From Pipra filicauda (Eukaryota > Chordata > Aves > Passeriformes > Pipridae): DNA of 64,000 bases. Position 1 is the first letter of the stretch; each line of letters starts with the position of its first letter. The notes beneath the pieces were generated by a model that was not told where the DNA came from, did no database searches, and worked only from the letters and a program-made list of their open reading frames with translations. A program made the position numbers and the translations under genes. Location of the stretch: assembly GCF_003945595.2 (NCBI RefSeq), contig NW_024104427.1, forward strand, positions 248,001 through 312,000, written 5' to 3'. This document shows positions 48,690 to 62,305 of this stretch, one piece after another.

Positions 48690-49180
48690 TAAAGAGCAGT
48701 TTCCTTTCCGTCCTTCACTTTTCTTGCCTAATTTATTAGCATGAGGTCATTTTGATTATTAACCTGAGCCCTTTTCTTTCTGCGGGCAAGTGCTTCCACC
48801 CTCATGCTGCACATTTGCACGCCGCCTCTCTAAACATTTTATTACTCGATTTTCCTGTTTGATTTCCCAGGGTACTTCAGTTCCTGTTCTGAGATACAGT
48901 ATGTTCCGAGAGTTACTTAAAGACTCACAGATCTCCAAATCTTCAGGGATAGTTTCCTTTCCTCCTTCCCAGTAGCTGACAGATGGTTATTCCTCAACAA
49001 ATAAAATCTAAATTGTACGAGTCTGCTCTGCTGCAGAAGCAAGTTCTTAATAAGCGCCTTGCTGTGATGAAAGGAAATAGAGAAAAAAGCAACAACTCTA
49101 AAGTGGTGGTATTTAGAATTAAAAATAGACTCCATTTGATAGAATTGCATGGCAAAATTTCATGTCTGAGAGGAACTTAA
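48690..49180. other. Candidate conserved noncoding block
   Basis: A repeat-free segment contains TTTATTAGCATGAGGTCATTTTGATTATTAACC, CGCCTCTCTAAACATTTTATTACTCG and AAGCGCCTTGCTGTGATG strings, with a few retained CpGs. Open frames exist on both strands but are short and overlap. The texture resembles conserved noncoding DNA, but this is an impression from one sequence. Confidence 0.22.
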
Positions 49181-51170
49181 ATGGTGCAGAGGCCTGGTAT
49201 TGGTTCTCTCCAAAGGGATTAGTTACATTCATAGCAAACTTTCATGAGTGGCATCTGTTTTCTGAACCAGTGGTAATGATGTGCCAAATCCTCCTAATGC
49301 AGGACCCCACATGTGAATGTATGTCAAGGGAAAAATGAATCTCCATCCAACCAGGCTGACATAGCCACAGTTAGACCTGCCAGGGCTGTGGAAATGGGCA
49401 CCCAACAGGTCTGCCAGAAGCAGAGGTTGAGTTTATTAGGCAGAAGCTGGCTCACAGCAGGTGTGAAGGGTTCCCTATCTGCCTGACCTGCAAATTCGTG
49501 CCATCCTCTGGTCCCTCTTTGGTAACACTCTTACCACTCTGAAATGGCTTTATAAAACTTCAAAAACCCACTATGCCTTTGTCTTAAAAATCCCATCCTG
49601 GAAACCTCTTCATTGACTTCTGCACATGATGTGGCTGCTCTGGCTCTCCCTGGTCCAAATTCTAATCAGGTTGGCATTGGCATGGGCCATTTCCAACACC
49701 AAGGTCTGATTTCTCTGGCATCATCAGGGTTGATGTGGTTGTGCACAGACAGCTCAATCCAGCCCTTTCCATCATAAAAACCATGGGGTTTAGCATACTG
49801 CACATATGGTGAATGCTAATGCACCAGCATGGCCCTTGGTCAGCTTTGCTGCAGCACCATGGGCTGAGCAGCTAATTGTGCTCCTCACCAGACAGCTCTT
49901 ACCTGTTCTTGAAGTGCTGACCCAACCAAGGTTTTCAGTCATCTGAAACATCTGCAGGGTTTGCTCCTTCTTGGTGCTAAGGTACAGTAGCAAATATGGT
50001 TGAAGGAAATACAAACATTCATCTTGCTGTGGAGGGGCCACCACAAAGGCTGTCTGGGAAAAGTCATTAGCATTAGCAAGATGATCCCATGGGAGAGACC
50101 CTTGGTGCTCTGGCATTTCAGGGCTGCTTAAAAGTGCCTCTGTTAGGTCTTCATTAGTTATAGACTGTGAATGGACTGATCTCAGACAGCAATCCTGTGG
50201 TAGTCCATGAGTTTTAATCACCATATCAACTGATTAGGAAAATAACTGCCTAAAACCAGCCTGATAGTAATCTTTGATTATACCTTAACAATTCAGAATC
50301 AATAATTCAGATCACTTGGAAAAAACAATTGTGCCTTGGATACAGAGAACAGAAGTGGGCAAAATAATCTACTAATCTCTGGATTTTTCTGGCCCTGTAT
50401 CCTCTCAGGTACTCTAAAAGACACTCGTGATTTCACACTGTGTCTCATTTGAATTTCATCAGGTTTTCATGGAAGCATGAAGTAGGAATTGGTACTTCCT
50501 TTTACTTATTGCTTCAGAGAAAAAGGATTGGGCATATATGATTTACAAATGAGCATCATCAGCTGTTTTGACATAGTGTCCAATATCTGTATTCATCTGT
50601 ATTCAAGGTCCCTGCATGGACTCAAATCCACAAAACCCAGTCTTTGACCCTCATGTTTTTCTGGGATTACTCAAACTCTCAGCATGACAGCACTCAGGAC
50701 TATACTGGACTTGAGGCAGAGGACACTAGATAACTAACCCCACAGCCTTGCTTTTGTCCTTTTGGAGAACTGCCTGTCCCCCCTGCACACATATACTTCT
50801 ATCCTTATCCCAGCTGCTTACCCTTTTGCAGCCAATAGATCTTTTCCTTGTCTGTTCCAGCAGAGCCTTTTATCTGCTGCTATTCTGCCCAATTGCCTGG
50901 GCTACATGACATCTCCCAGAAGGTTCTCCAGCCTCTGCAAACCCAAACAATGAGCTTAATATCAGCCCCAGGAGGAGCAAAGGGGCCCACTGCTGCTCCT
51001 GTTGGAAAGTCCTGAAGGAGCAGTTTATACAAACTCTTGCCCTGATCCATCTGAAAGTTAAAAACTGCAGCAAGAAAATCTCACTCTGAGAGGCAATTAC
51101 ATTGCTCCTCTATCCACCAGTCTCTGAGCACCTTTTAAATCAACTTTAATACGATCTCTCTTCACAACTC
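49181..51170. other. Noncoding interval, no gene supported
   Basis: A minus-strand 144-codon frame (49790-50224) has no recognisable domain. A 10-bp tandem duplication lies at 50585. Nothing else was recognised. Confidence 0.5.
50585..50604 (+). repeat. 10-bp tandem duplication (2 copies)
   Basis: ATCTGTATTC is repeated exactly head to tail. Confidence 0.9.
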
Positions 51171-51174
51171 CCCT

Positions 51175-51245
51175 GCAAGATAAGGGTGATACCATCATCC
51201 TTGTTTTACAGATGGAGAGCCAGGGCAGACAGAGCACTGTTGCCT
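51175..51245 (-). repeat. MIR/CORE-SINE-like ancient SINE trace
   Basis: The plus strand reads GGTGATACCATCATCCTTGTTTTACAGATGGAGAGCC, then GGCAGACAGAGCACTGTTGCC. This resembles the reverse complement of a MIR tail ('ttattatccccattttacagatggggaaactgaggcacagag'). It is short and diverged, but the characteristic TTTTACAGATGG core is intact. Confidence 0.5.
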
Positions 51246-51333
51246 AATCAGTTTTCTTTTATTAGTGAGCTTTCCTCCAGCAGTGCCTGGTTATATCTTA
51301 CTCAGCACTCAGCCCTTTGAACAGCTGCTCTTA

Positions 51334-51353
51334 CATGAAGGCTCATGAAGGCT
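51334..51353 (+). repeat. 10-bp tandem duplication (2 copies)
   Basis: CATGAAGGCT is repeated exactly head to tail. Confidence 0.9.
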
Positions 51354-54065
51354 GTCGAGTTGCCCCAGAACGAGCAGACGAAGAGGTTTGGCTGGTTGAA
51401 TCACTGCAGTTCTTGATGTACTAATGCAGGTGCAACTAAAGACTCTGAACATGCAGGAACTGTACACTCATCTAAAACTGGAACATTTAAAACCAGACAC
51501 TGGTTCACTTTATTTGTGAGCAATCGTAATTCATATTGGTGAGAACAGGTTGTGCACCTCAGGGAGGTAATTTTATTTTATACTCTGGCTTCTCTAATTA
51601 GTACTAAAAAGAATTTCTTTTGGTTGTGCACCCTCTGTTTCCCAGACAGGGAGCTTCTTGATGCAGTTTCATACTTTCTGAAAATTGTCAGAATGCATAG
51701 AAAACCTGCTTGCCATGTTGCAGCACATAACTTCGACATCACTGGGGAAATCATGTCTTCTGTTTGCATTCCCATTATGTGGTTTTGTATTCCTGTGAAG
51801 CCAGTGCTCCAACCCTGCTCTCCTCGTTCTTGAGAATAGTTATTTCTCATGCAGCTCATACCAGACCTGGATCCAAGCAATGGTGCCAGTCCCATGCTCG
51901 CATACTATATCCATCAAAAAAAGTCCACTTGGATCCTGACATGCTCTATTCCAGCCACGCACACAACACACTGAGCCACTCTTCTGACTGAAGAAGAACC
52001 ACCTAAAATCCAACTTCGATGAGAACAAAACCAGTGTTTCCATCCCTCTTGTGCAGCCACAAGCTGGCTGCTGCTTTCCAGATGGAGATGCTCTCTTTTG
52101 CATGGATAGCAGTCCCTGCCCTGCAGCAATATCCTGCATGAGGTGGGCTCCCAAGATAGTGAGAAGGTCCATGTTGCCTTCGCACCATGTGTGCTAAAAT
52201 CTGAAGAGCCATTGAGAACTGTGAGGTGGTAGATGGTCCATGCCCATGTGATAGACCATAAAATCTTTTCCTGTTGCTCAATTTTCTTTCTTTCCTCTTT
52301 CTTTCTTCTTATCTGCTAGTACACGACACCTGCTAGGGAACGCTGGCCTGAAGCCAGCAAGAAGAGGGAGCAGCTGAAAGTTGCTTGGCTGACTTTCTCT
52401 TTGGAGAGCTCTCTGCAAGTTTTGCACAGACAATGAACAAAAAGTCCTGTTTCTTACTTTCAAAATGCAAAGAAGAATGAGTGGGATAGCAGGGCTCTGC
52501 ACTACAGATTTCCCCACAATCCCAGCTTTATGGAAGGGTAACACAGATTAGTCTTGGATGCTCTTAATATAGGACAGAAAGCCAAAATTCAGTCATCAAA
52601 CAGCATGGCAGATGCTCAGAGCCACCCAGACCGCCAGTGTCTCCTGTAGTACAAACAAGTAAACTCTTTGATTTCAAGCTCTGCTATTTTGCTCAGATAC
52701 CCCTTGTTTACTAAGTGCTGAATGGCACTCAGCATTTACAGATGTAAAGCCCCTAACTGGGAAGGTCATTAAAATTGGCGGGAAGATTGGGTAAAATCTG
52801 AGAAAATCCACAGGGGAGCCCAGCTAATTAATTATGGTTTTGTAATGCACCTAAAAGAACAATGTCCAGAGTTCTGAGCTGTTTGAAGGGGCTGTTTAAA
52901 AGCAAATTAAAGTAGAATATCTACTGTAAATGTACAATTGAGCTGCATGCTAAACACACAGGCAAACTTGTTTATACTGCTCCTGAGCCCTCTTGAGCAG
53001 GGTATGTTTGAACATTTCAACACAAATGTCACTCAGTTAGGAGAGGTTGTGAGAGATGAAGCAGGCAGGGGAGGAGCAAAATCACCCACTGGAAAAATAA
53101 AAGTAGCAAAATACTGCAGCAAAGAATGAAAAATACATAGAGACAAAAAGGGAAAAACAAAATAATTGAGATAGAACTGAGTCCACTCACAACCCTCCAC
53201 AAAATTTGTAGCTCTGTCTCTGAAAATTATTTGGGAGGAGTAATTGTTATGTTTTTGAAGAGACACTGCTGGCACTTGCTGCTGGGCAGGCTGGAGTTCC
53301 CATTCAGAGGTGAACTGGTGAAATCAGGATGATCTGTCCCCCATGATCAACCCCTGCTATGCCAGATCTGCATCTGTCATCTGGGGACCATCTGCCTGGA
53401 CCGCAGCAAGGGCTTAGCAATGACTCACCTAGGATTTGGGGAAAATGGCTAGACTATGGTGAGCAACAAACCAACAGAGGGTTTCCAGGTACCACAACAC
53501 CCAGCCTTTTTCAGGCTGAACCATCCCAGTGAAGGAAGCATCTGCCTCCCATGTATTCCCCGCTGTTCCACGCAGGGGCACATTTTTTCCATAAGCTGAA
53601 GATTTTGCCTTGGGTCAAAAAACTGCATTTTGGAGTGGACCACAACACCTGGGCTCCCCATGGCTGCAAGCTTGATTCCTGCCGTGAACGTGGCTTTTTC
53701 CTCTGAGAGCATAACTAGATATGTTTGGCAACTCCAGTTATTCCAGGAGGGAGAAAAGTATAGTTCTTTCTGCTGATAATCTCATTGTAATTCGGCACAA
53801 ACTGCTCAAAATTTTCCAAAAGGTTATGGCACATGGTGCAAGTCAGGTGTAGCTGGCTCTCGGAAAACACACATGTATGTGAATGTGTAGCACCTGCTCT
53901 TCCTAAACTGCTGCATGGAGAGGGAGCAGTGGCCCTGGAGGACTTCACAAGCTGTCAGAGGCCATGTGTGTGCATTCCTGCTTAGGGCTCAGATGACACC
54001 AAGCGAAGAGAGAAACCATTATGTAACTTGGAAGGTTGTACTACACAATAACTTAAACAAAATTG
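51354..54065. other. Noncoding interval, nothing recognised
   Basis: Only short frames overlapping on both strands are present, with a pyrimidine-rich stretch near 52279-52312. No repeat family or RNA gene was identified. Confidence 0.5.
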
Positions 54066-54087
54066 AAAAAAAAAAAAAAAAAAAAAA
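54066..54087 (+). repeat. Poly-A tract (22 A), longest in the window
   Basis: Twenty-two uninterrupted A. It encodes the lysine run that inflates an open frame here (53915-54310). No processed-gene body, polyadenylation signal at the usual distance or target-site duplication is obvious. Confidence 0.92.
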
Positions 54088-56619
54088 GAAATGTATCCCA
54101 GCCAACTGCTTCAGTGTGGAAGATGAGATTTGTAAGATTAGCGAGGTCTCCTATCTGCCAAATCGTGCTGAGCATTACACCATGAGATGGAGTTGGGTTA
54201 ACTCCGTGTGTTATTATGACTCAGCTTATGGGAGAGGTAGGGCAGGGCAAGGCAAACTTTACTATCAGCACCTCTTGGAAATTGAGCTATATTTACAACA
54301 CCAGGTCTGATAAATGTCTGTTGTCTTTGACTAACACCAAACATTGCAATACACAGCTTACCAGAAAGAGACTGGACTGGTAGCTATATTGTTTAATTAA
54401 GATCAAATTACCAGAGGGCTAGATCTGGTTCTCAAGATGTAACACAGAGATTATTAGCAAGAAATGAGTTTTAATGTAAAAATAGCAGCTGCCACCAGGT
54501 AAAAAACGTAGCAGCTGGCGAGAGAAACACAGTGTTTGCAACACAGAGTTTTGCCAGCTACTGCCTGTCACCAGCCCAGCATTGCTCTGCACTTCCCCCA
54601 GGGACAGCCAGGGCAGGGCGAAGGACCAAAGAGCAGGAATAGATGCTGTCCCCAGCTCCCAACCAGCTCCCGTGAGTGCAAGGTGCTTTTCCCCCTGTTC
54701 TGGTGTCGAAGGGACCAGCCTTGGGAAGGGGTGGTTCTCACGCCTCTGCTCTGAGAGGTCAGGCCAGCCCTATCTCCAGATGGGAATCGACATGGCGAGA
54801 AGGGAAGTCACTTCATCCCTCCCAGGATGAGAGGTTAGCAGAGCTAGGTTCTGGGTTGTGACCCTAGGAGTCCCTCCAGACTTGCCATGAGTGACTTTTG
54901 TGCATCAACAGCAACAGATACCAGTTGCAAGCGCAGGAATGAGCAAAGCCCGGTGCCTTGGAGCTTTGCATCATTTTCATATTTTTTTCTGTGAAGGTGT
55001 GAGCCTGCATTGCCAAAATCCCATTCCCTTTTGGACACGTTGAAAGGTTAAGTGGCCTTCCTCTCAGACAGCAGGACTTTTGGCATCCCTGTCTCACTTG
55101 GCAGCCCATATCCTTCAGTTTTATTTACTTTTGCAATGTGTTTCTTTCTGTTGAATGTGAATAAATTTGACCAATGGATGGAAGAGTTATGAGGGAGGGT
55201 CAGACAGAGACGGAGACATGACTATGGGGTTTGTTTGAGCTTCATTTTCACAAGGAACCAGACCAAGATCCACCCACTAATGAAACATGCCCTGCTCCTG
55301 CTTATCTGGTGAGACGCTGGAGAGTCTCTTAGCTTCCTGGTGCATTAAACTTCACTCAGGTCTGCTTATGACCTGATGTCACCTCTGTAGTTCCTTCTCT
55401 GAGATCACACAAAGCATTTCAAAAATGGAATTTAAGCTTAGGGTCCCAGACCTAAGGACCCATACTCTGTCTAGTTTTACCCACAAGTAAGCATCCTTGC
55501 AGCTCTGACCAAAGCCAATGGGAGCTGCAGTGTATTAGACACGTTGGGTTATGGCAGCATTTTTTAATGAACTGTTGGTTCTTTTGAGACTTGAGTTTCT
55601 TCATCATAGCTCAGTGCTCAGGAGAGAGGGAAGAAAGAAAAGTGTGTTGGTCTAACGCTGAAACAACTAATTTATGTACTTACACTGTGACTTAAGAAAG
55701 TTCTGCTCTAAGTGAGTTTATTAAGTGGAGTCAGGATGTCTGACAGCTAGCAGAGCCTCTGCAAATAAGACAAGGCTGTTGGTAGTAAAAAGTAGGAATC
55801 CAGTTAAAAAATAGCTCCTCCGGTTACAAGGCTGCTTGAAATATTGTACTCTGGAAATGTTTGTGTTTTAAGCTGTTTTAGTGTACAGTATAAGTCATTG
55901 ACTTTTTTTTTTTCCTTGGTTTTGTTGCTAAACCTACGAGGGGAAATGTTTTTCTCCACTCGCTGGACAGCAGCCATGAATTAGTAATGACCGACCACGT
56001 TTCAAAAGTGCGTGTGTATTTAATCTGCATTGAAAGCCATGTTTATCTTCTTTCTGGAAGCTAAAGGAAGTTTTAACTTTGGTGTGCTGGGGAAGTGCAA
56101 ACTGCTGAGGGAGGGAGGTGAGCCCGGCACAGGGATGAAGAGCCACCATATGTGGATGCTCTGCATCCCAACACGGGGTATCCGCTCAGCCCACACAGCT
56201 GACAGGCAGTTTTGTTCTGCATCAGCCTTCGTGACCTTGGCTCACCACCCAAATTAACCTCTTCCTGTTTGGGTAGTTTCCCCATCTCGGCACAATCCAG
56301 ATGCATCCCTTGTTTTTCTCTGTGTTTTTAGGATGAAAATGCAGCACCTCCATGGCAATGGGCCACCACCGAGCTCTCGTGCAGGCACTGAGGAGGTCTC
56401 AACCGCTGGAGGAAATCACTAACACATTTAGCAAGAAGCTTGTGCTCTACAGTGCTTCCTGAGCAGCATCCTAGACCGGTGTGTTATCTGAGAATAAAGG
56501 TGCTTATTTCAGTGATTGCTATATGAATTTATTGTAGCTAAGTCTGCAGCAGTTATGTTGGACCCCTGTGGAGGAAATTTCCTCTGAACAGGGGAAACTG
56601 AGGTAGAGAAGGAAGATCA
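54088..56619. other. Noncoding interval, no gene supported
   Basis: The stretch 54530-54870 is somewhat GC-rich and has frames on several phases, but no domain. A T10 run lies near 55904. Nothing else was recognised. Confidence 0.5.
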
Positions 56620-56760
56620 TGTAGAGGTTAAAGTGCTAATCTGAGATTTGAGAGACCTTGCTTTAAGTCCTTCCACAAACTTACTCAGACAAACCACAAA
56701 GTCTCCCACTTCTACCATTTCCAAAATGAATGTGGAAATTTCATCAAATTTGCCTTCTGA
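56620..56760 (+). repeat. MIR/tRNA-derived ancient SINE trace
   Basis: GTAGAGGTTAAAGTGCTAATCTGAGATTTGAGAGACCTTGCTTTAAGTCCTTCCACAAACTTAC follows the order of the MIR-type head ('gtggttaagagcactggtctgggagtcaggagacctgggttcaagtcctgccacttac'). The tRNA-like B-box region and the following core are recognisable but diverged. The 3' half fades after about 56750. Confidence 0.5.
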
Positions 56761-56929
56761 GACAATGAGCAAAACATTCATGCAGAAAGGTAAGAGGTAC
56801 ATAAATACCTCTCAGAGAGATGGTAGTGCACGAAGAGCTGAAGTTTGTGATCTTCATCTTCTTTATACAAATGCAGATTTGGAGGAAGTCTGCTGATGCA
56901 GAAGGAGTGTGAGTGAGAAATAGGGTCCC

Positions 56930-57000
56930 AGTGATTTAGAGTGGTAAGGCACCTGCAATGAGATGTCCTGACTCTCAGCAGCCTACCTGAAGCAGCAGAT
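56930..57000 (+). repeat. Second tRNA-derived ancient SINE-like trace
   Basis: TTTAGAGTGGTAAGGCACCTGCAATGAGATGTCCTGACTC resembles the tRNA-like head of an old SINE ('agtggttagggcactcacctgagatgtgggagacc'). It lies about 200 bp after the previous trace in the same orientation. Confidence is limited by divergence. Confidence 0.35.
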
Positions 57001-57586
57001 CATTTTTCATAATTCCCCTCTGTTCAATTGCACCAGCCACTTTTCCTGATGACCATGCAAGCAGGAATATTCAACTCAGCCCATCCACTGTTATTTCTTC
57101 TGCTCTAACTTTGCCATCAATACTTTGGACTCACTAGGGAGGGCAGCAATAGCAGTGGCATCTTCACAGCTACTCTACAAGTTTCATCTGTACAAAATGT
57201 ACTATTCATAATGAATGATTCTTTAAGGGGAAAAAAAAGTAAAAACTCAAAAATCTTTTGGGCTTTAAAGTGTAAGGAAGCGATCACTTTTTTGGCTACA
57301 TAAACTTCACAGTACTTTTCTATTTGGGTGGAACAGGATAATCCCTGAAAACCACACCCAAGTAATTCCAGTATTTCTGCTAGTGTGTGTACACTTTGTT
57401 TCTGTAACCTGAACTAGCATGTTCCCAGCTAGCTCAGGTATTTCTGCATGGCACTTCATGGAATAAACACATCCCCTTGCCCCTAGGCCAATGTCCTGTC
57501 TTATGACTGTCATTTATACCTATTGAAAACATTTCCTTCTCCTTTCACCTCAGTTTTGCTCAGGTCCTGCCAGAGTTGATACTCTG

Positions 57587-57606
57587 GATGATGGATGGAT
57601 GGATAG
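57587..57606 (+). repeat. Short (GGAT)n microsatellite
   Basis: About four GGAT/GATG units, a simple repeat. Confidence 0.85.
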
Positions 57607-60600
57607 CGTAAAGAATAAAGTGACTGAGTAAGAAGAGAGGTTTTAAAGAAGATTCCAAGATCCCACAGAAATACATGGGAAGTAAGAGATAGGAGCACAT
57701 AGAGGGACTGAAGAAGGATTAGGATGCTTGAGGGAGTCTTTGAAGTGGATTAACCATGAAGGTGATCCACAGAAACATTGAATGGTAAAATGAGGAAAAG
57801 CAAGGAAATCTGAGATGTCCAAAGATGCAGCCCTCTAATCATACTACCGAAAAACACATTTAAAGGGAAAAAAAAGTGAGTTTAACAGCATCTTGCAATT
57901 TTCGACTGGTATAATGGATTTGAATTGATTTCTTCATCTGGAAGGGCAGTATTGAGGAAATCATGCTCTTGTGCTATGTTTGTATGAAAACTAATGAGCA
58001 CCAGAGATGTTGGCAAGATTTTACTGAGTCGTAGAGCTCTACCATATTTAATAAAATCCTGGTCATGGTAAGCTATCAGGTCATGAGTCTTTCTTTTCCC
58101 TAAAGTGACTCAACTGACTTCATCTGTCATCTCTTGGAGGAAGCTTTCCAATCTCTCTCTCTGAGACCAGAAGAGGAAAAGTGAGTCCAATACTTGCTTG
58201 GGATGGACACAGCTATAAGCTACATTACACACATACCAGTGACAGGTAAGACTGAACTAGAGTGGTCCTCTTCACTCTTCTTGTTTGGAAGATCACAGAT
58301 CCCAGATAACCAGAGAGACAGTCCCGGTTACAAAAGAGTTTTAAGGTATTTTTGGCCTTCAGCAACTCTGATGCCAGAGCAAATCCCTGTCCGTCCTGAG
58401 AACTTCATTGATTGAAACTTCCCAGTACTGCCCAGTGGACGTATTGATTCAGGTTGACCCTTCAGGGTTAGTGGATTTCGGGATTTGGAGGTTACTGTTT
58501 CACAGATGTGTGCACGCAGACGCTGACTCGGGAGCCGGGCTATCACACAGCCACCTGGACAGCTGCATCTCTCCTTGCACGTTGTGCTAGGCTGGTCTGG
58601 GTGAACAGAGTGTGGTGTAAAGTGGTTTCCAGCCCATGTCATGCCATCAGGTCATTCTCAGGAAACAAATACGGCCCTTGGGAGTCTTTGCGGTCATCTT
58701 GCCACCAGTCTGGAGCTCTGGGAGCTTGATGTGGAGATGTGCTGTGCTCTGTCTCAGAAATAAAGTTAATGGCCTCCAGCTTGTATTAGGTGGATGGTGA
58801 CTTGCACCATAAAAACCACCACAAATATTTTATTACATTCTGGTAAAAAGGGCAAGTTTTTGCTTGTGCAGAGCCTAGTATTATACTGAGCTGAAAACTG
58901 AAATACATCTCAGATCGGGACAGTGTTTCACAGTTCCCACAACATGTTGTTACACTGTATGCATCTCTGTAAGTTGCATGGTCTGGCTATTTTTTATGCC
59001 CTTCATCTTTCCATTTCTAAGTGCTTTCTGTTTTGTGGGCTAAAGCTGAGTCAAACATTTACATTGAACAATATGTTCTTCTCTTATAAAGATTCTGGCT
59101 TCCCATATGGATTGATTAGTACATGGATGTCTTCGGGGCACCAAGTGAAAAAATAGACGTACTTATGTACGCCGCCAAAAGGCCCAGTTCATTTGTGATA
59201 AAACTCCAGGGCAAAATCACCCAGAACAACTAACAGTCAAACAATGGAGTTGTAACATGGCTGGATTCGACTCAGACTTTCAGTGTTCAGCGTTAGTCTC
59301 TCAGAAAGCTAACATTGATTCAGAGTATCTATTGCAGAGCCAAAAGCTAAACCACATGGTGGGGAGGGCAAAGGGAGAGGTGGAAGAGATCTGCCAATGG
59401 AAGACTCTGTGCATTATTCAGGCTTTAACATTGCTTGCATTCATGGAGCAATGCCCTTCAGTTTGGGAAAGCATCAGCACAGCTCCTGTTTGGCAGGATG
59501 AATGAAAGGCATCTTACAGAATCTGTATGAGACCATTAGCCTGACGTCTGAGGCACTGCAAAAGCTCCACTGATAAACCACACCTCTTGAAGAAGACTGG
59601 TATCCTTACATCACTGACACAGGCAAAGCCCTCAGACTTGGGCGAATAGGACCTTGTCTACTGTCTGCTCTCCTTGCCAACATTTTCCACTGTTGCTACC
59701 CAGGGGACACAAATGCAGGGAACATCTTGAAAAAAATAGAAGGGAAAAAAAAAGAGAATTAAAAGAATTATTCTGTCTCATCATTTAAAAGGTAATTTCA
59801 TGAGTTTGGGTGTGGGTTTTGGAATTAGTGTACTGGCAGAAACAGAATCCTAGTCATTACATTGCAGTTCTCATCAGTAGCTCTTTGTTTCTACAATAGA
59901 GGACTGTACTGTGGACCCTCATATTCTAGGAGGGTATATACTAAGGCATGGAGGAGAAAGGCAACTCAGTCAAGGCTGTGGAACAGTCCAAGAGGAGAGC
60001 CTTACTCTAGATTCATAGCCTTACCCATGGACAATAGGGATGTTTTATGCATCTGTAGATGGAACAAAATTAGTCAACAGTGTGTTAAAGATTCCTCTGA
60101 CCGCCTGTAACCTTGTTGAACCAAACTCCAATGTTGTTCTGAAGGAAAAACATGGCAGGTCTTCAACATCCTGAAACCCTGAATAGTCACAGCCTGTGAG
60201 TACCCAACTAGTTGTCATCAAACTGACTGATATTGGTTCACTGGTGGAGAAGTGGCCATTTTCAGACAAATTGTTTTAGCTACCAGCTTAAACTTTTCTA
60301 AACATTTAAATACAGAAACTATTCACAACCTTATATTTTATTGCTTTGTGGGGATACTTGTGTGTTTTAAAGTCTCTTCCTGAAGCATTTTGGATCAGTA
60401 ACCCTTTGAAACAGAGACTTGCCAAGTCCGTCTTTGGATAAACCTCATCACTTTTAGAGCAGTTGTGTGGGTGTATTTGGAAGCACTCCAAAGCAAATCC
60501 CAGATGAATTGCATAATTCTGGTGTAAAATAGAAATATATGGGGTGGGAAGAGTTTGTGGCATTCAAGTAAAAGAGAGGAGTGGGAAGAGCGAGTGAATG

Positions 60601-62250
60601 AAAGAAAGCATGTTAAGCATAAACATGATGAGATCATAAGGCAAGTGAGAGGCTAAACAAAATGCTGTGCATCCGAAAAAGGAAACTCTTTCTTTAACAG
60701 TAAAATAGTCTTGAAAGTTCGGGCATCCCCACTCTTACAGGATAATTGTTTATTGTAGTTTGGATGTCGGGAGATCTCTAGTTCAACCTCCTGATCAAAG
60801 GAGGGCCACTTTGTCCTACTGTCCCCTTTTGCACCTTAATGACTTATGTGTTTGAATGACACTTTCCTGACAGCCCCCTACGGCTGCAAGAGTGAAGAGG
60901 AGGAAGATGAGGAGGAAAGCATTAGTGATCAAAAAGACTTTGGGACTTTATCTCTCCTTCTCAAAAACAAGGCAAACTAAAACATGAAGCTCTTGTTTTG
61001 GCTGACATGTTTCAAAAAATCAGCGTCAGTGATGTCCGGTTGGGATACCATCAGTGTAATCCCAGTTAGGTGCTCTCAGGGGACACCTGTTGGAGAATGC
61101 TTGTCTGAGTTGTCTTCTAGGTCTTCTACACTTGTGATGGCCTTGCCCTCACAGGCTCCTCCTTGGGTTAACCACACAAGCTGAGAACAGGAGGCCAAAT
61201 GACACTTGACGTCCTGATAAGAGAGATCACAGTTTGGAATCAAAATACCAGGGAAGTTAGTGCTTCCCCCCTGCCTGACTGCCTCGAATGTTCCTGCAGC
61301 TTAAATACACATCAACACAATTTGAGAAGCCCGAGATAGGGAGGAAAGCATGTAGGTTCCAGCTGGGCTAAGGGACATTAACAGATGTACAGTACAAATT
61401 ATTTCTTAGCACCCTTGCTGTGATTGCTAATTCTGTCCAAGATTTCTAGGCCGGTATGAAGGGATAATTATTCACATAACCATGAGGATTCTGGGCTGAA
61501 TACGCCAGGACTGCAGTGCCTCTGTGTCCCAAATACATGCCTGCTTGATGATCTAAGCAGTGTCCGGCTTAGTCAAACTACAACTTTGAAAATACTCACA
61601 CACACCCTCGTGTTCCCGAAGATTTTTTTCAAAAGTGCTTGGACAGTATTTTTAAGTCCTTAAAAAGATGTGACATTCAGAAGCAACTTGGCCAGTAGGG
61701 CAAGAGAATTTCTGAGATTATGCACCAGGCAGTAGACTATGTCAAACTTCTGATCACATAGGAAAGTTTCTAAGGTCCATGAAGTGTTTGAGTGGTATTT
61801 GACTGTAAACCACAAACACAGAAGAGCAATGTGTGAGACATTAACACACTTTGTAAGAGGAGGTTTTTCAGCTAAAGTGGCAGTAGTAAGGCTCTCACAA
61901 AAATGAACATTTGGGAAAAACTTACATTGTAAAAATTACTGGTTCTGGAAAGACTGCTTTACATCAAAAAAGGCCAGAATTTTAGAGTTATTTTGTAACT
62001 TCTGTTGCTATGACAGTCCTACATTATGTTTGATAAGCTCACGAAAGACATCTAATTCCCATTAGTTTTAGTGTAAATTAGATACCTAAGAAGCACCTAC
62101 TTGCACCTTTTAGGTGCCTAAATACCTTTAACAGCCTAGAACTTCAAAATTAGGTTGAAAAGGCTGCAAACTGAATTTCAGGTATCCAGCTGTTATTCTA
62201 CTACCATACCAAATATACAAGTCTGCATTCTGCAGATGATTGAAGCCTGG

Positions 62251-62305
62251 GAAAACAACAACAATAACCAAATAAAAACAATCGAACAGTAAACAAACAA
62301 ACAAG
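62251..62305 (+). repeat. A/C-rich tract with (CAA)n and (CAAA)n
   Basis: CAACAACAATAACC and later AAACAAACAAACAAG units lie in an A-rich context. It is a low-complexity repeat. Confidence 0.8.

Noticed and set aside
49790..50224. 144-codon minus-strand frame
   Set aside because: There is no domain, signal peptide or homologous pattern; this length is expected by chance in 64 kb read in six frames.
54066..54087. Processed pseudogene tail
   Set aside because: No gene-like body, polyadenylation signal or target-site duplication could be seen.
53915..54310. 131-codon plus-strand frame
   Set aside because: It is inflated by the 22-A tract (lysine run), with no recognisable protein similarity.
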